A stretch of 6,295 nucleotides of DNA from NCBI GenBank assembly GCA_017543025.1, contig JAFYGX010000184.1:1-6295 (forward strand), written 5' to 3'. This document shows, one piece after another, positions 1 to 6,113 of the stretch (positions within the stretch are counted from its first letter, which is position 1; the number at the start of each line of letters is the position of its first letter). This DNA is from Solobacterium sp. GTDB taxonomy: Bacteria; Bacillota_I; Bacilli_A; Erysipelotrichales; Erysipelotrichaceae. A program made the position numbers and the translations under genes. A model generated the notes under the pieces. That model was not told where the DNA came from, did not search any database, and was given only the letters and a program-made list of their open reading frames with translations.

Positions 1-635
1 ATATCTGGAGAACCTGGTGCGATCCGTGCCGCAATGAATTCCCGGATATCATGAAACTGGAACAGGAGTTCAAAGACAGAGGACTTGCTGTGGTAACCTA
101 TTGCGGCAATGCCGACGATGAGAAAACCATCGAGGAGGCAAAGCAGATCATCGGCGAATACAGCTTCAGTGCCAACCTTGCGGCCTCGGATGAATTCAAC
201 AAAGCCCTGCCGTGGAACGCCACCCCGATCACCTACTTCGTAGACCGGGAAGGAAAGGTCGTTGCCTCCCCATTCCTCGGTGCCAACATCAGGAAATGCA
301 GAGAAATTGCCGAATCACTGGTTTCCGGAACCGCTCCCGAAGCCCCTTCGGTTACAGATATCTCGGAAGATGCGGGAAAAGAGAAAACCTACTCCGTGCA
401 TGTCAATGATCAGAACGGTGACGCCGTCAAAGGAGCAGTCGTGAGTTTCTGCACCGACACTGACTGCAATATTGCCGAGACAGACGAGGCAGGCATCGCT
501 TCCTTTACCGGACCGTCCTATCCGTACCATATCCAGATCATTCAGGTGCCGGACGAATACCGTTATGATTCGGAATTCGCCGCTGCCATGGACGACGATG
601 AGTCAACAATGACCGTAACAATCGAGAAAAAGTAA
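1..635 (+). CDS. TlpA/ResA-like thioredoxin-fold protein with C-terminal beta domain (5'-truncated)
   Basis: The reading frame is open from base 3, and the visible product is about 210 residues. It starts IWRTWCDPC, a thioredoxin-family CxxC redox site at visible residues 6-9, so the ATG at 51 is internal and the true start is off the left edge. The cis-proline loop follows at visible residues 74-75 (TP), then the strand ITYFVD and a GKVV turn, as in TlpA/ResA/redoxin proteins. After a linker rich in Ala, Pro, Ser and Glu (about 107-127) comes a domain of about 80 residues (VNDQNGDAVKGAVVSF..., then TDEAGIASF) that resembles a prealbumin-like/CnaB-type beta sandwich. That domain carries its own pair FCTDTDC. 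Proteins of this class are usually exported thiol-disulfide reductases; the signal peptide or lipobox would be in the missing N-terminus. The stop TAA at 633-635 is followed within 6 bases by a terminator, so this is the last gene of its transcript. The fold is clear; the substrate is unknown. Confidence 0.88.
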   Translation, partial: IWRTWCDPCRNEFPDIMKLEQEFKDRGLAVVTYCGNADDEKTIEEAKQIIGEYSFSANLAASDEFNKALPWNATPITYFVDREGKVVASPFLGANIRKCREIAESLVSGTAPEAPSVTDISEDAGKEKTYSVHVNDQNGDAVKGAVVSFCTDTDCNIAETDEAGIASFTGPSYPYHIQIIQVPDEYRYDSEFAAAMDDDESTMTVTIEKK

Positions 636-640
636 TTATA

Positions 641-700
641 AAAGAGCTTCTGCTCCCTGAGTTCAGAGATAATCGGAATCACGGGGCTGAGGCTCTTTTT
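641..700 (+). terminator. Rho-independent terminator, probably bidirectional
   Basis: The arms 641-656 (AAAGAGCTTCTGCTCC) and 683-698 pair over 16 positions with one U-U mismatch and a few G-U pairs, enclosing a 26-base loop. The plus strand continues into TTTTT (696-700), giving a typical U-tract for the redox gene ending at 635. On the minus strand the hairpin is followed by CTCTTTTATAATT, so it could also stop transcription coming from the decayed minus-strand gene at 708-990. Confidence 0.85.
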
Positions 701-707
701 ATGTCAT

Positions 708-990
708 TTACGTATATCGGAGTCTGATTCCTCCTCTTCTTTTTTTCGGCAGCCTGATGGGGATGATTCCAAGGCTTACAAGAATCAATGCGAGCAGCCC
801 GCGGAAGGAGAAGGCGCCCTGGCTTATATCGGGGAATACGGCGGAAAGTAATACGCTCATGATAGAAGTGGGAAACCCCGGAATGTAAATACTGCTGACC
901 GGATTGTGTTTGAAATGAATAAAGTAAGCCCAGCCACAGCACCGAGTGTCATGGCTGGTCAATTACCGGACGCAAAGCCTTCCATACTTC
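708..990 (-). pseudogene. Decayed membrane-protein remnant, possibly chromate-transporter C-terminus
   Basis: No intact gene is present, but minus-strand translation gives protein-like pieces in three successive frames. They are EVWKALRPVI (about 988-960), LGAVAGLTLFI (about 944-912), and a hydrophobic C-terminal helix in RGLLALILVSLGIIPIRL followed by KKRRGG, ending at a TAA at 708-710. Stops (for example 963-965, just before the last frame) separate the pieces. The order 'LRPxV', a Gly/Ala-rich helix, then a 'SFRGLLALILVSLGI' helix with a basic end is reminiscent of the C-terminal half of ChrA/chromate-transporter family proteins. That match is from memory and weak. The remnant lies on the same strand as ileS, downstream of the ileS terminator, and ends at the terminator it shares with the convergent redox gene. 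It could instead be an unrelated permease, or chance hydrophobic frames. The last frame alone (708-962) would encode about 84 residues from a TTG with no good ribosome binding site. Confidence 0.35.
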
Positions 991-1294
991 TTATCCTGCC
1001 CGCCATTTACCGCATTCTTCCGCATGCCTTACTACGGGCTTTTTTCATATACGCTGAAGACTCCCGGGTTACAGTATGGCAGACATCGATGAGCCATCTT
1101 CTCTGACAGCTGTTATGTCCCGCAAAAGAAGGGTTGTGTCTCCGGTATAAATCCCGCAAATGAAATCCGCCCCGTGCAGGCGGTTCTGCGTTTTCAGGCA
1201 TCATGCCGTATTTGCTATAGGTCTCTTTCTCTCAGTCGGCATTTCGTTTGGAAGACCCATCTGTTTCCGTAAAACAGAACTTCCCCGGGCACGC
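991..1294. other. Intergenic stretch with no supported gene
   Basis: Both strands carry only short frames without convincing ribosome binding sites or family motifs. A minus-strand frame at 1007-1204 contains a stretch reading CQRRWLID that could be a further worn piece of the transporter remnant next to it, but I cannot support this. A 6-bp inverted repeat at 1261-1277 (CTGTTT/AAACAG) is too weak to call. The region looks like decayed spacer between the ileS terminator and the remnant at 708-990. Confidence 0.5.
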
Positions 1295-1323
1295 AAAAAG
1301 CCTGCAGAATCCTCCGCAGGCTT
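1295..1323 (-). terminator. Rho-independent terminator of the sepF-ileS transcript
   Basis: Read on the minus strand, AAGCCTGC (1323-1316), a 10-base loop and GCAGGCTT (1305-1298) form a perfect 8-bp stem, followed by a run of T (1299-1295). It lies 42 bases past the ileS stop codon and fits as the end of the whole minus-strand operon. Confidence 0.88.
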
Positions 1324-1364
1324 CGGTCGAAATCGTTTTTTTCTGATCTTCTGACGTTTGCGAA

Positions 1365-4082
1365 TCAGGCGTTCATAACCGCATGGCAGCGCGGGCAGAG
1401 CCCTTCGCTGTCTGCTTCTTCGCTGTAGTTCCAGCAGCGCGGACACTTGACGCCTGCTGCCTTTGAAACCAGTACAGTTCTGGATTCAGAAGGTTTAACT
1501 GTCGCCTTTGAAACGATCATCCACTGGGCAAGCGCAGAACCAAGGCCCTGTTCCAGGAGCTGTGCATCCGCATCCGTGCAGCTGATCTCAACGGCCGCTT
1601 CCTGAGAAGAGCGGATCATTCCGGATGTTCTTGCGTCTTCAAGCGCTTTTGTCACTGCAGAACGCAGATCCATCAGAGACGCAAATTCACTGCGGAGTTC
1701 TTCCGCATCCGGATAAGTCTTCACTTCCGGATAATGCATATAATGAACGGATTCCTCCGCATCATTGGAGAAGAACTTCCATACCTCTTCTGCCGTATAG
1801 CAGAGGAACGGCGCCCAGAGGCGGACCAGCGCATCGGTGCACTGCCAGTAAACCGTCTGTACCTGACGGCGGCGCGGATCATCTTTCGCACTGCAGTACA
1901 GGATATCCTTTGTGAAATCACAGTAGTAGGAGCTGAGTTCATTGACCATGAAGTTCATCAGGTTCTTGTTTGCGGAAACATAATCATAGTTCATCACATC
2001 TTCCCGAACCTGCTTCACGACATCGCTCAGACGGACAAGAACCGCACGGTCAGCCCGTTCCAGATCTTCATATGCCACACTGTCCTTCTTCGGATCAAAG
2101 TCCGCAGGGCTGATGTTGCCGAGCAGGAACCGGAAGGTATTGCGGATCTTGCGATACTGTTCGCTGACCTGCTTGATATTGGATTCGCCAAGCCGCAGAT
2201 CCTGTTTGAAATCCGATACCATTACCCAGAGACGGAATACATCTGCACCGTTCTTGTTGATGATATCCAGCGGATTGATGACATTTCCGACAGATTTGGA
2301 CATCTTCTCGCCCTTGGAGTCACAGACATAGCCATGACTGAGCACTTCCTTATATGGTGCTCTGCCCTTTACCGCTGTGCCGACGATCAGGGATGAGTTG
2401 AACCAGCCGCGGTACTGATCGCTTCCTTCGAAATAGATGTCGCATGGATATTCTCCGCCGCGTGCTTCCAGTTCTGTCCAGGAGGAACCGCTGTCAAACC
2501 AGACATCCATGATGTCGCTCTCTTTGGTAAACAGACCGTTCGGAGATTTTTCATTGACATATCCTTCCGGCAGAAGATCCTTCGCTTCCCGCTCGAACCA
2601 TACGTTGGAACTGTACTGTTCAAACAGATCTGCGATATGTTCAAATACTTCCTTTTCCATGATCGGCGTGCCGTCTTCGCAATAAATAATCGGAATCGGA
2701 ACGCCCCAGAGACGCTGTCTTGAAATACACCAGTCTCCGCGGTCATGAATCATGTTGTGCATGCGGATCTGTCCCCACTCGTTATGCCATGTGACATGGT
2801 TTTCAATCTGGTCCAGCAGCCGGTCGCGGATCTTTTCAATCGAGCAGAACCACTGCTTTGCCGCCCGGAAGATCACCTTCTTCTTCAGTCGGTCATCATG
2901 CGGATAACTGTGGGTAATCTTATCTACCGCAAGCAGACAGCCCTTTTCGTTCATCATGGTGATGATCTTCTTCGAGCAGTCTTCAAAGAACAGGCCCTGA
3001 CACTCCGGTCCTGCTTCCTCATTCATATAGCCTTTCTCATCGACCGAGCAGATCGGCGCAATGCCGTATTTCTGGCAGATATAGTAGTCGTCCAGACCAT
3101 GTCCGCCGGCTGTATGAACGCATCCGGTACCGTCTTCGTCTGTGACATGTTCTCCGCAGAGCACCGGGCAGTCCTTCGGAAGTACCACATGATGATAGGT
3201 AACGCCTTCCAGCTCGCTGCCTTTGAAGGTTCTGAGAATTCCTTTGTTTTCCAGCTTAAACTCATTCAGCAGTTTGTCTGTCATCGACTCCAGGAAGATC
3301 AGCTTGCCCTTTTCAGTCTGCACTTCCGCATAGACCAGATTCGGATTCAGTGATACTGCCTCGTTGCTGGGAATGGTCCACGGGGTAGTGGTCCAGATCA
3401 CAAAATAGTCATCGCTGTCGAGAATGCCTTTGCCGTCTGCCACCTGGAATGCGAGATAGATCGTTGCGTCCGTGACATCGCGGTAAACGATTTCGGAGTC
3501 TGCGATCGCTGTCTCATTGTACGGCGACCAGTAGATCGGCTTGAGTCCCTGGAAAATCAGTCCGTCCAGGGCCATCTTTTCAAATGCACGGATCTGACGT
3601 GCTTCAAATTCTTTCGTCAGTGTGATATAGGGGTGTTCATAATCCGCAATCTGTCCCAGACGCATTTCCGTTGCCATCTGCGTCGCAATCTGCTCCTTCG
3701 CATACTCTGCGCACTTTCTGCGGAATTCTGCCGGGCTTAACGCCTTCCGGTCCACACCGAGTTTCTGGATCGCATTTTCAATCGGCAGGCCATGTGTATC
3801 CCAGCCCGGAAAGAACGGCGTATAATAACCGCTCATCGCATGGCTGCGGATGATGAAATCCTTGATGCAGCGGTTCATCGCGGTGCCGGCGTGCAGGTTG
3901 CCGTTTGCGTATGGCGGCCCGTCATGCAGCACATAAGATTGTTCTCCCTTATGATGCTCGAGAATGCGGCTGTAATGATCCGCTTTCTCCCAGTCTGCCA
4001 GAATACCCGGTTCCTTCTTTGCAAGATTTCCTCTCATCTCAAACCCGGTATCCGGCATGTTCAGTGTGCTTTTGTAGTCCAT
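1365..4082 (-). CDS. ileS: Isoleucyl-tRNA synthetase
   Basis: A 905-residue cytoplasmic class Ia aminoacyl-tRNA synthetase that charges tRNA-Ile and hydrolyses mischarged Val-tRNA-Ile. Visible landmarks in order: GPPYANGNLHAGT (55-67), where the signature HIGH reads HAGT; FPGWDTHGLPIE (91-102); the CP1 editing domain with WTTTPWTIPSN (230-240) and GTGCVHTAGGHGLDD (318-332), which keeps the Asp pair of the editing pocket; GDWCISRQRLWGVPIP (449-464); DVWFDSGSSW; DQYRGWF (555-561); and KMSKS (593-597). A C-terminal zinc knuckle follows, with C880, C883, C896 and C899. The length is normal for a bacterial enzyme of the type that keeps the C-terminal zinc domain. The ATG at 4082 is preceded by AAAGGGG with about 9 bases spacing. 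The gene is last in the cluster and sits behind a T-box leader that responds to uncharged tRNA-Ile. It appears intact and essential. Confidence 0.98.
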   Translation of the reverse strand: MDYKSTLNMPDTGFEMRGNLAKKEPGILADWEKADHYSRILEHHKGEQSYVLHDGPPYANGNLHAGTAMNRCIKDFIIRSHAMSGYYTPFFPGWDTHGLPIENAIQKLGVDRKALSPAEFRRKCAEYAKEQIATQMATEMRLGQIADYEHPYITLTKEFEARQIRAFEKMALDGLIFQGLKPIYWSPYNETAIADSEIVYRDVTDATIYLAFQVADGKGILDSDDYFVIWTTTPWTIPSNEAVSLNPNLVYAEVQTEKGKLIFLESMTDKLLNEFKLENKGILRTFKGSELEGVTYHHVVLPKDCPVLCGEHVTDEDGTGCVHTAGGHGLDDYYICQKYGIAPICSVDEKGYMNEEAGPECQGLFFEDCSKKIITMMNEKGCLLAVDKITHSYPHDDRLKKKVIFRAAKQWFCSIEKIRDRLLDQIENHVTWHNEWGQIRMHNMIHDRGDWCISRQRLWGVPIPIIYCEDGTPIMEKEVFEHIADLFEQYSSNVWFEREAKDLLPEGYVNEKSPNGLFTKESDIMDVWFDSGSSWTELEARGGEYPCDIYFEGSDQYRGWFNSSLIVGTAVKGRAPYKEVLSHGYVCDSKGEKMSKSVGNVINPLDIINKNGADVFRLWVMVSDFKQDLRLGESNIKQVSEQYRKIRNTFRFLLGNISPADFDPKKDSVAYEDLERADRAVLVRLSDVVKQVREDVMNYDYVSANKNLMNFMVNELSSYYCDFTKDILYCSAKDDPRRRQVQTVYWQCTDALVRLWAPFLCYTAEEVWKFFSNDAEESVHYMHYPEVKTYPDAEELRSEFASLMDLRSAVTKALEDARTSGMIRSSQEAAVEISCTDADAQLLEQGLGSALAQWMIVSKATVKPSESRTVLVSKAAGVKCPRCWNYSEEADSEGLCPRCHAVMNA

Positions 4083-4103
4083 TGTCTTTTACCCCTTTCA
4101 CAA

Positions 4104-4134
4104 TAATAAAAGCGTCCTGCTTTCTAAGGACGCT
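4104..4134 (-). terminator. T-box attenuator terminator upstream of ileS
   Basis: On the minus strand AGCGTCCT (4134-4127), an 8-base loop and AGGACGCT (4118-4111) form a perfect 8-bp stem, then TTTTATTATT. It follows the conserved T-box sequence by 5 bases and lies 22 bases before the ileS start. That is the expected position for the terminator that competes with the T-box antiterminator. Confidence 0.92.
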
Positions 4135-4300
4135 CATCACGCGGTACCACCTTAGTTCGCACAGTCTGTGCGCACTCGTTCTCTCTTCCTTAACGCGGAA
4201 GTTCGGATGCTCAGAAGGTGATGTCTGTTCCTGTTCCGCCGTCCCGCTTTCACCGTAATACGGGCTCTCTTCTTACTTTGGTTCAGGTCAGCGCGTCCTT
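4104..4300 (-). promoter_or_regulatory. Isoleucine T-box leader (tRNA-Ile-sensing riboswitch)
   Basis: The hallmark T-box sequence AAGGTGGTACCGCG is at 4153-4140, including the UGGU segment that pairs with the ACCA end of uncharged tRNA. The likely specifier codon is AUC (4222-4220) in the context ACATCACC, matching isoleucine and followed by a purine. Further upstream, GGTGAAAGC (4254-4246) fits the conserved apical part of stem I. Helices with arms 4201-4197/4189-4185 and 4172-4167/4163-4158 fit stems II and III, the latter directly before the antiterminator. When uncharged tRNA-Ile binds, the antiterminator forms and ileS is read; otherwise the hairpin at 4134-4111 terminates. The leader begins only a few bases after the divIVA stop at 4303. 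I see no convincing promoter in the divIVA end, so read-through from the sepF promoter may feed it. The exact 5' boundary and specifier are inferred. Confidence 0.93.
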
Positions 4301-4302
4301 CC

Positions 4303-4788
4303 TCAGCGCATCATTTTGTTTTCTGCATCTTTCAGCCAGCGCAGATCCGGCATTTTCGGAAGATTGAATTCTTCCAGCTCATGAATGAGACCTTCCAGTT
4401 TCTCCAGCGTTCCGGCTTTCACATCATTTGCGTCCGTGTAAAGCTTGGAAAGATCTGTCAGAATCAGACGGGCTGTGATCAGGCTTTCCTGTATGATCGT
4501 ATCCGCATTCTGCTGGGCGGTTTCAATAATCTCATTCGCTTCCCGCAGCGACAGTCTTGCGATATTCTCCGCTGCCTGCCTCTGCGCATCAATCGAGTTT
4601 TCCAGATTCTGATACTCTGCCTGAAGCCTGGCATATCTCGCATTGGCTTCTTCCAGCTGCTGCTGATAAAGCGCCAGATTCTTCTCAAGCTGTTCGACTC
4701 TTGAGGCATACCGTTCAATCGCATCATCAACCGCAAACCGGTCATAGCCGTTTTTCATGACCCGAAAGGTCGGCCTTGGTGATGTCAT
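4303..4788 (-). CDS. divIVA: DivIVA-family coiled-coil protein
   Basis: 161 residues from the ATG at 4788. DivIVA proteins bind curved membrane at poles and septa through a short N-terminal domain and recruit division or polarity factors. Here residues 7-28 (FRVMKNGYDRFAVDDAIERY within it) match the N-terminal motif around 'GYDxxxVDxxI'. It is followed by heptad-rich coiled coil from about 29 to 140 (RVEQLEKNLALYQQQLEEAN at 30-49, then further Gln/Glu/Ala-rich helix) and a short tail. The start was chosen because GGGAAGGAGC lies about 8 bases upstream and because the longer frame to 4908 would only overlap ylmH with unrelated sequence. The ATG shares one base with the ylmH stop (TGATG), implying translational coupling. 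The residues before GYD are Lys-Asn rather than the Phe-Arg pair known in Bacillus subtilis DivIVA, so membrane attachment may differ. A DivIVA-like paralogue such as GpsB is less likely given the position before ileS. Confidence 0.88.
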   Translation of the reverse strand: MTSPRPTFRVMKNGYDRFAVDDAIERYASRVEQLEKNLALYQQQLEEANARYARLQAEYQNLENSIDAQRQAAENIARLSLREANEIIETAQQNADTIIQESLITARLILTDLSKLYTDANDVKAGTLEKLEGLIHELEEFNLPKMPDLRWLKDAENKMMR

Positions 4789-5537
4789 CAAGCGCGCTCC
4801 TTCCCCTGAATATCCTGTGAAAATCTGACAACTGAACGATCCTTGCGGGTACGCCGCTCCACACCGAGAAATGTGAACCTTCCGACTCCCCGTATAGAAA
4901 TCGTGCAATCATTATTGCACACTTCAGCAGGATCGACAAGCGGCCTGTGATTCACCTGTACCTTCTCCTGACGGATCATCCGCTGTGCTTCACTCCGGCT
5001 TACTTTCGCCAGTACAGCGGTCAGCGAATCCAGTCTCGCATTCGCCGCTACCGCTTCAAACTCCCTGGTATAAAAGGTCTGCACCGGATGTTCTTCCAGC
5101 ACTTCAAAGCTCACATTCAGGTTTGCAATCCGCAGAAAATTGCTGCAGAGAAACTCCGCCATGGAAGAAGAGGTATAGAGATAGATCCTGCCTTCTTCCA
5201 TCCAGAAATCGCCGAAGCTGTGCCGGTCGATCTGCAGGCTCATCAGAGACCCGAGAATATCGCGATGGCCGATGGAGCGGAATCGCTGATCGATATCGGC
5301 GCTGATGCACACAATATCAGAAAAGTCATCCTCCTCATCCCTGAGAAAGATGACCTTCTTTTTTCTGGCTCCCGGATAACCGCCGTCATAGCGTATCCGG
5401 TCTGATTCAGGGAATCTTGCGGAAGCTTCCGAAAGCTCCTCTTCATTCAGAAACACAGATTCTGTATGCATGTAACGCCGCTCTGACTGATCTCTCAGAT
5501 CACTGAGCCGGGCAATCACATCATACGAATCACTCAT
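4788..5537 (-). CDS. ylmH: YlmH family S4-domain RNA-binding protein
   Basis: 249 residues. The N-terminal part carries the YlmH landmarks RYDGGYPGARKKKVIFL (49-65) and GHRDILGSLMSLQIDRHSFG (90-109). A C-terminal S4 RNA-binding domain runs from about 168 to 235 (ARLDSLTAVLAKVSRSEAQR..., then VQVNHRPLVDPAEVCNNDCI-like strands and GRFTFLG). In Bacillus subtilis YlmH binds the 50S subunit with peptidyl-tRNA and takes part in ribosome-associated quality control; the gene classically sits between sepF and divIVA. The start ATG at 5537 overlaps the sepF stop in ATGAGTGA, and there is no recognisable Shine-Dalgarno sequence just upstream, so translation probably depends on sepF translation. Its own stop overlaps the divIVA start. 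The length is close to the family norm of about 255-260 residues. Family assignment is firm; the specific quality-control role in this organism is transferred from the family. Confidence 0.93.
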   Translation of the reverse strand: MSDSYDVIARLSDLRDQSERRYMHTESVFLNEEELSEASARFPESDRIRYDGGYPGARKKKVIFLRDEEDDFSDIVCISADIDQRFRSIGHRDILGSLMSLQIDRHSFGDFWMEEGRIYLYTSSSMAEFLCSNFLRIANLNVSFEVLEEHPVQTFYTREFEAVAANARLDSLTAVLAKVSRSEAQRMIRQEKVQVNHRPLVDPAEVCNNDCTISIRGVGRFTFLGVERRTRKDRSVVRFSQDIQGKERA

Positions 5538-5964
5538 CGTCGTTATCCAGCGAAATGACGCCGTCGACGCCGATCGACTTCGGCGCGCAGAGGATCACGT
5601 TGTGTCCGATCTTCTGAATCGTTCCGTCCAGGGCGAAGATCACTCCGTTCAGAAAGTCAATCGTACGCTGTGCATACTCTCTCTGCAGACGATGCAGATT
5701 GACTACAGCTGCCTTGCGCTGCTTCAGATGCCGGGCAATCTCTTCTGCTTCTTCCAGACTGCGCGGTTCGAACAGTACCATCTTGGTGTCTGCGGTCACC
5801 TTCTGTACTTTCGTATTTCTGGTCTGCTCGTATGCACTTACAGGCCTTGTCTCCTGCTGGCGGTAATCCGGTTCTTCCTGGATCTCATCTTCCTCATCAT
5901 CATATTCATCATCGTCCTCATCAACCGGGGCGACAAATTTAAGCAGTTTATCTTTGAATCCCAT
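5530..5964 (-). CDS. sepF: Cell division protein SepF
   Basis: 144 residues. SepF is a cytosolic, membrane-attached protein that forms rings and tethers and aligns FtsZ filaments at the septum. The first residues MGFKDKLLKFV form the expected amphipathic membrane-binding helix. They are followed by a very acidic disordered linker (15-34, DEDDDEYDDEEDEIQEE) and the conserved globular domain (about 60-140): VLFEPRSLEEAEEIARHL, AAVVNLHRL, TIDFLNGVIFALDGTIQKIG and VILCAPKSIGVDG. The ATG at 5964 is chosen because AGGAGGAAA lies about 8 bases upstream and a promoter precedes it. The frame stays open to 6081, but that extension lacks SepF-like sequence and would begin upstream of the promoter. sepF is the first gene of the cluster and overlaps ylmH by 8 bases. 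The ylmG (YggT-type membrane protein) gene that often follows sepF is absent. Confidence 0.95.
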   Translation of the reverse strand: MGFKDKLLKFVAPVDEDDDEYDDEEDEIQEEPDYRQQETRPVSAYEQTRNTKVQKVTADTKMVLFEPRSLEEAEEIARHLKQRKAAVVNLHRLQREYAQRTIDFLNGVIFALDGTIQKIGHNVILCAPKSIGVDGVISLDNDDE

Positions 5965-5972
5965 CTGTTTCT

Positions 5973-5981
5973 TTCCTCCTG
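5973..5981 (-). promoter_or_regulatory. Ribosome binding site deciding the sepF start
   Basis: The minus strand reads GCAGGAGGAAAGAAACAG before the ATG at 5964. AGGAGGAAA is close to the perfect anti-16S match at normal spacing. No comparable site stands before the upstream in-frame start at 6081. Confidence 0.85.
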
Positions 5982-5992
5982 CAATCTGCACT

Positions 5993-6021
5993 ATTATAGC
6001 ATCGCACTTTTTGGAAGGCAA
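5993..6021 (-). promoter_or_regulatory. Sigma-A-type promoter for sepF-ylmH-divIVA(-ileS)
   Basis: On the minus strand the -10 is a perfect TATAAT (5998-5993) with the extended-10 TG one base upstream (TGCTATAAT). The -35 is TTGCCT (6021-6016), four of six consensus bases, with 17 bases between. Transcription would start near 5986, giving a leader of about 22 bases that contains the AGGAGG of sepF. Confidence 0.8.
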
Positions 6022-6040
6022 TGTGACAAAGCCGCATAAT
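6011..6040 (+). promoter_or_regulatory. Possible divergent promoter for the right-edge RNA
   Basis: TTGGAA (6011-6016) and CATAAT (6035-6040) are separated by 18 bases on the plus strand. They match four of six and five of six consensus positions. A start near 6047 would transcribe the presumed guide region and the structured RNA from 6114. It overlaps the sepF -35 element back to back. A second -10-like sequence, TACAAT at 6077-6082, lacks a good -35. Both are sequence likeness only. Confidence 0.3.
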
Positions 6041-6113
6041 AAGCGGGTTCCGGTAGCACGACAGGTACGGATGCGATACAATGAAACAGAATCGAAAGGG
6101 AACGAATCAGATT

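Noticed and set aside
51..635. ATG at 51 as the start of the redox gene
   Set aside because: The frame is open to the window edge and the WCDPC active site lies upstream of this ATG, so it is internal.
1022..1042. Possible plus-strand terminator (GCCT...GGGC followed by TTTTTT)
   Set aside because: The stem is only about 4 bp including a G-U pair and no gene ends before it.
906..1106. Plus-strand open frame of 66 codons in the intergenic region
   Set aside because: There is no ribosome site or recognisable domain, and it runs opposite the transporter remnant.
1261..1277. Inverted repeat CTGTTT/AAACAG
   Set aside because: Six A/T-rich pairs with no T-tract or partner site; likely chance.
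1734..2396. Long plus-strand open frame of 220 codons opposite ileS
   Set aside because: It lies wholly antisense to a clear IleRS gene and has no family motif or ribosome site; it is a codon-bias shadow. The same applies to 2745-3353.
4303..4908. Longer DivIVA start at 4908
   Set aside because: The extra 40 residues are ylmH sequence in another frame; a good ribosome site and a TGATG overlap support the ATG at 4788.
5530..6081. Longer SepF start at 6081
   Set aside because: The extension lies upstream of the promoter, is not SepF-like, and the AGGAGG site serves the ATG at 5964.
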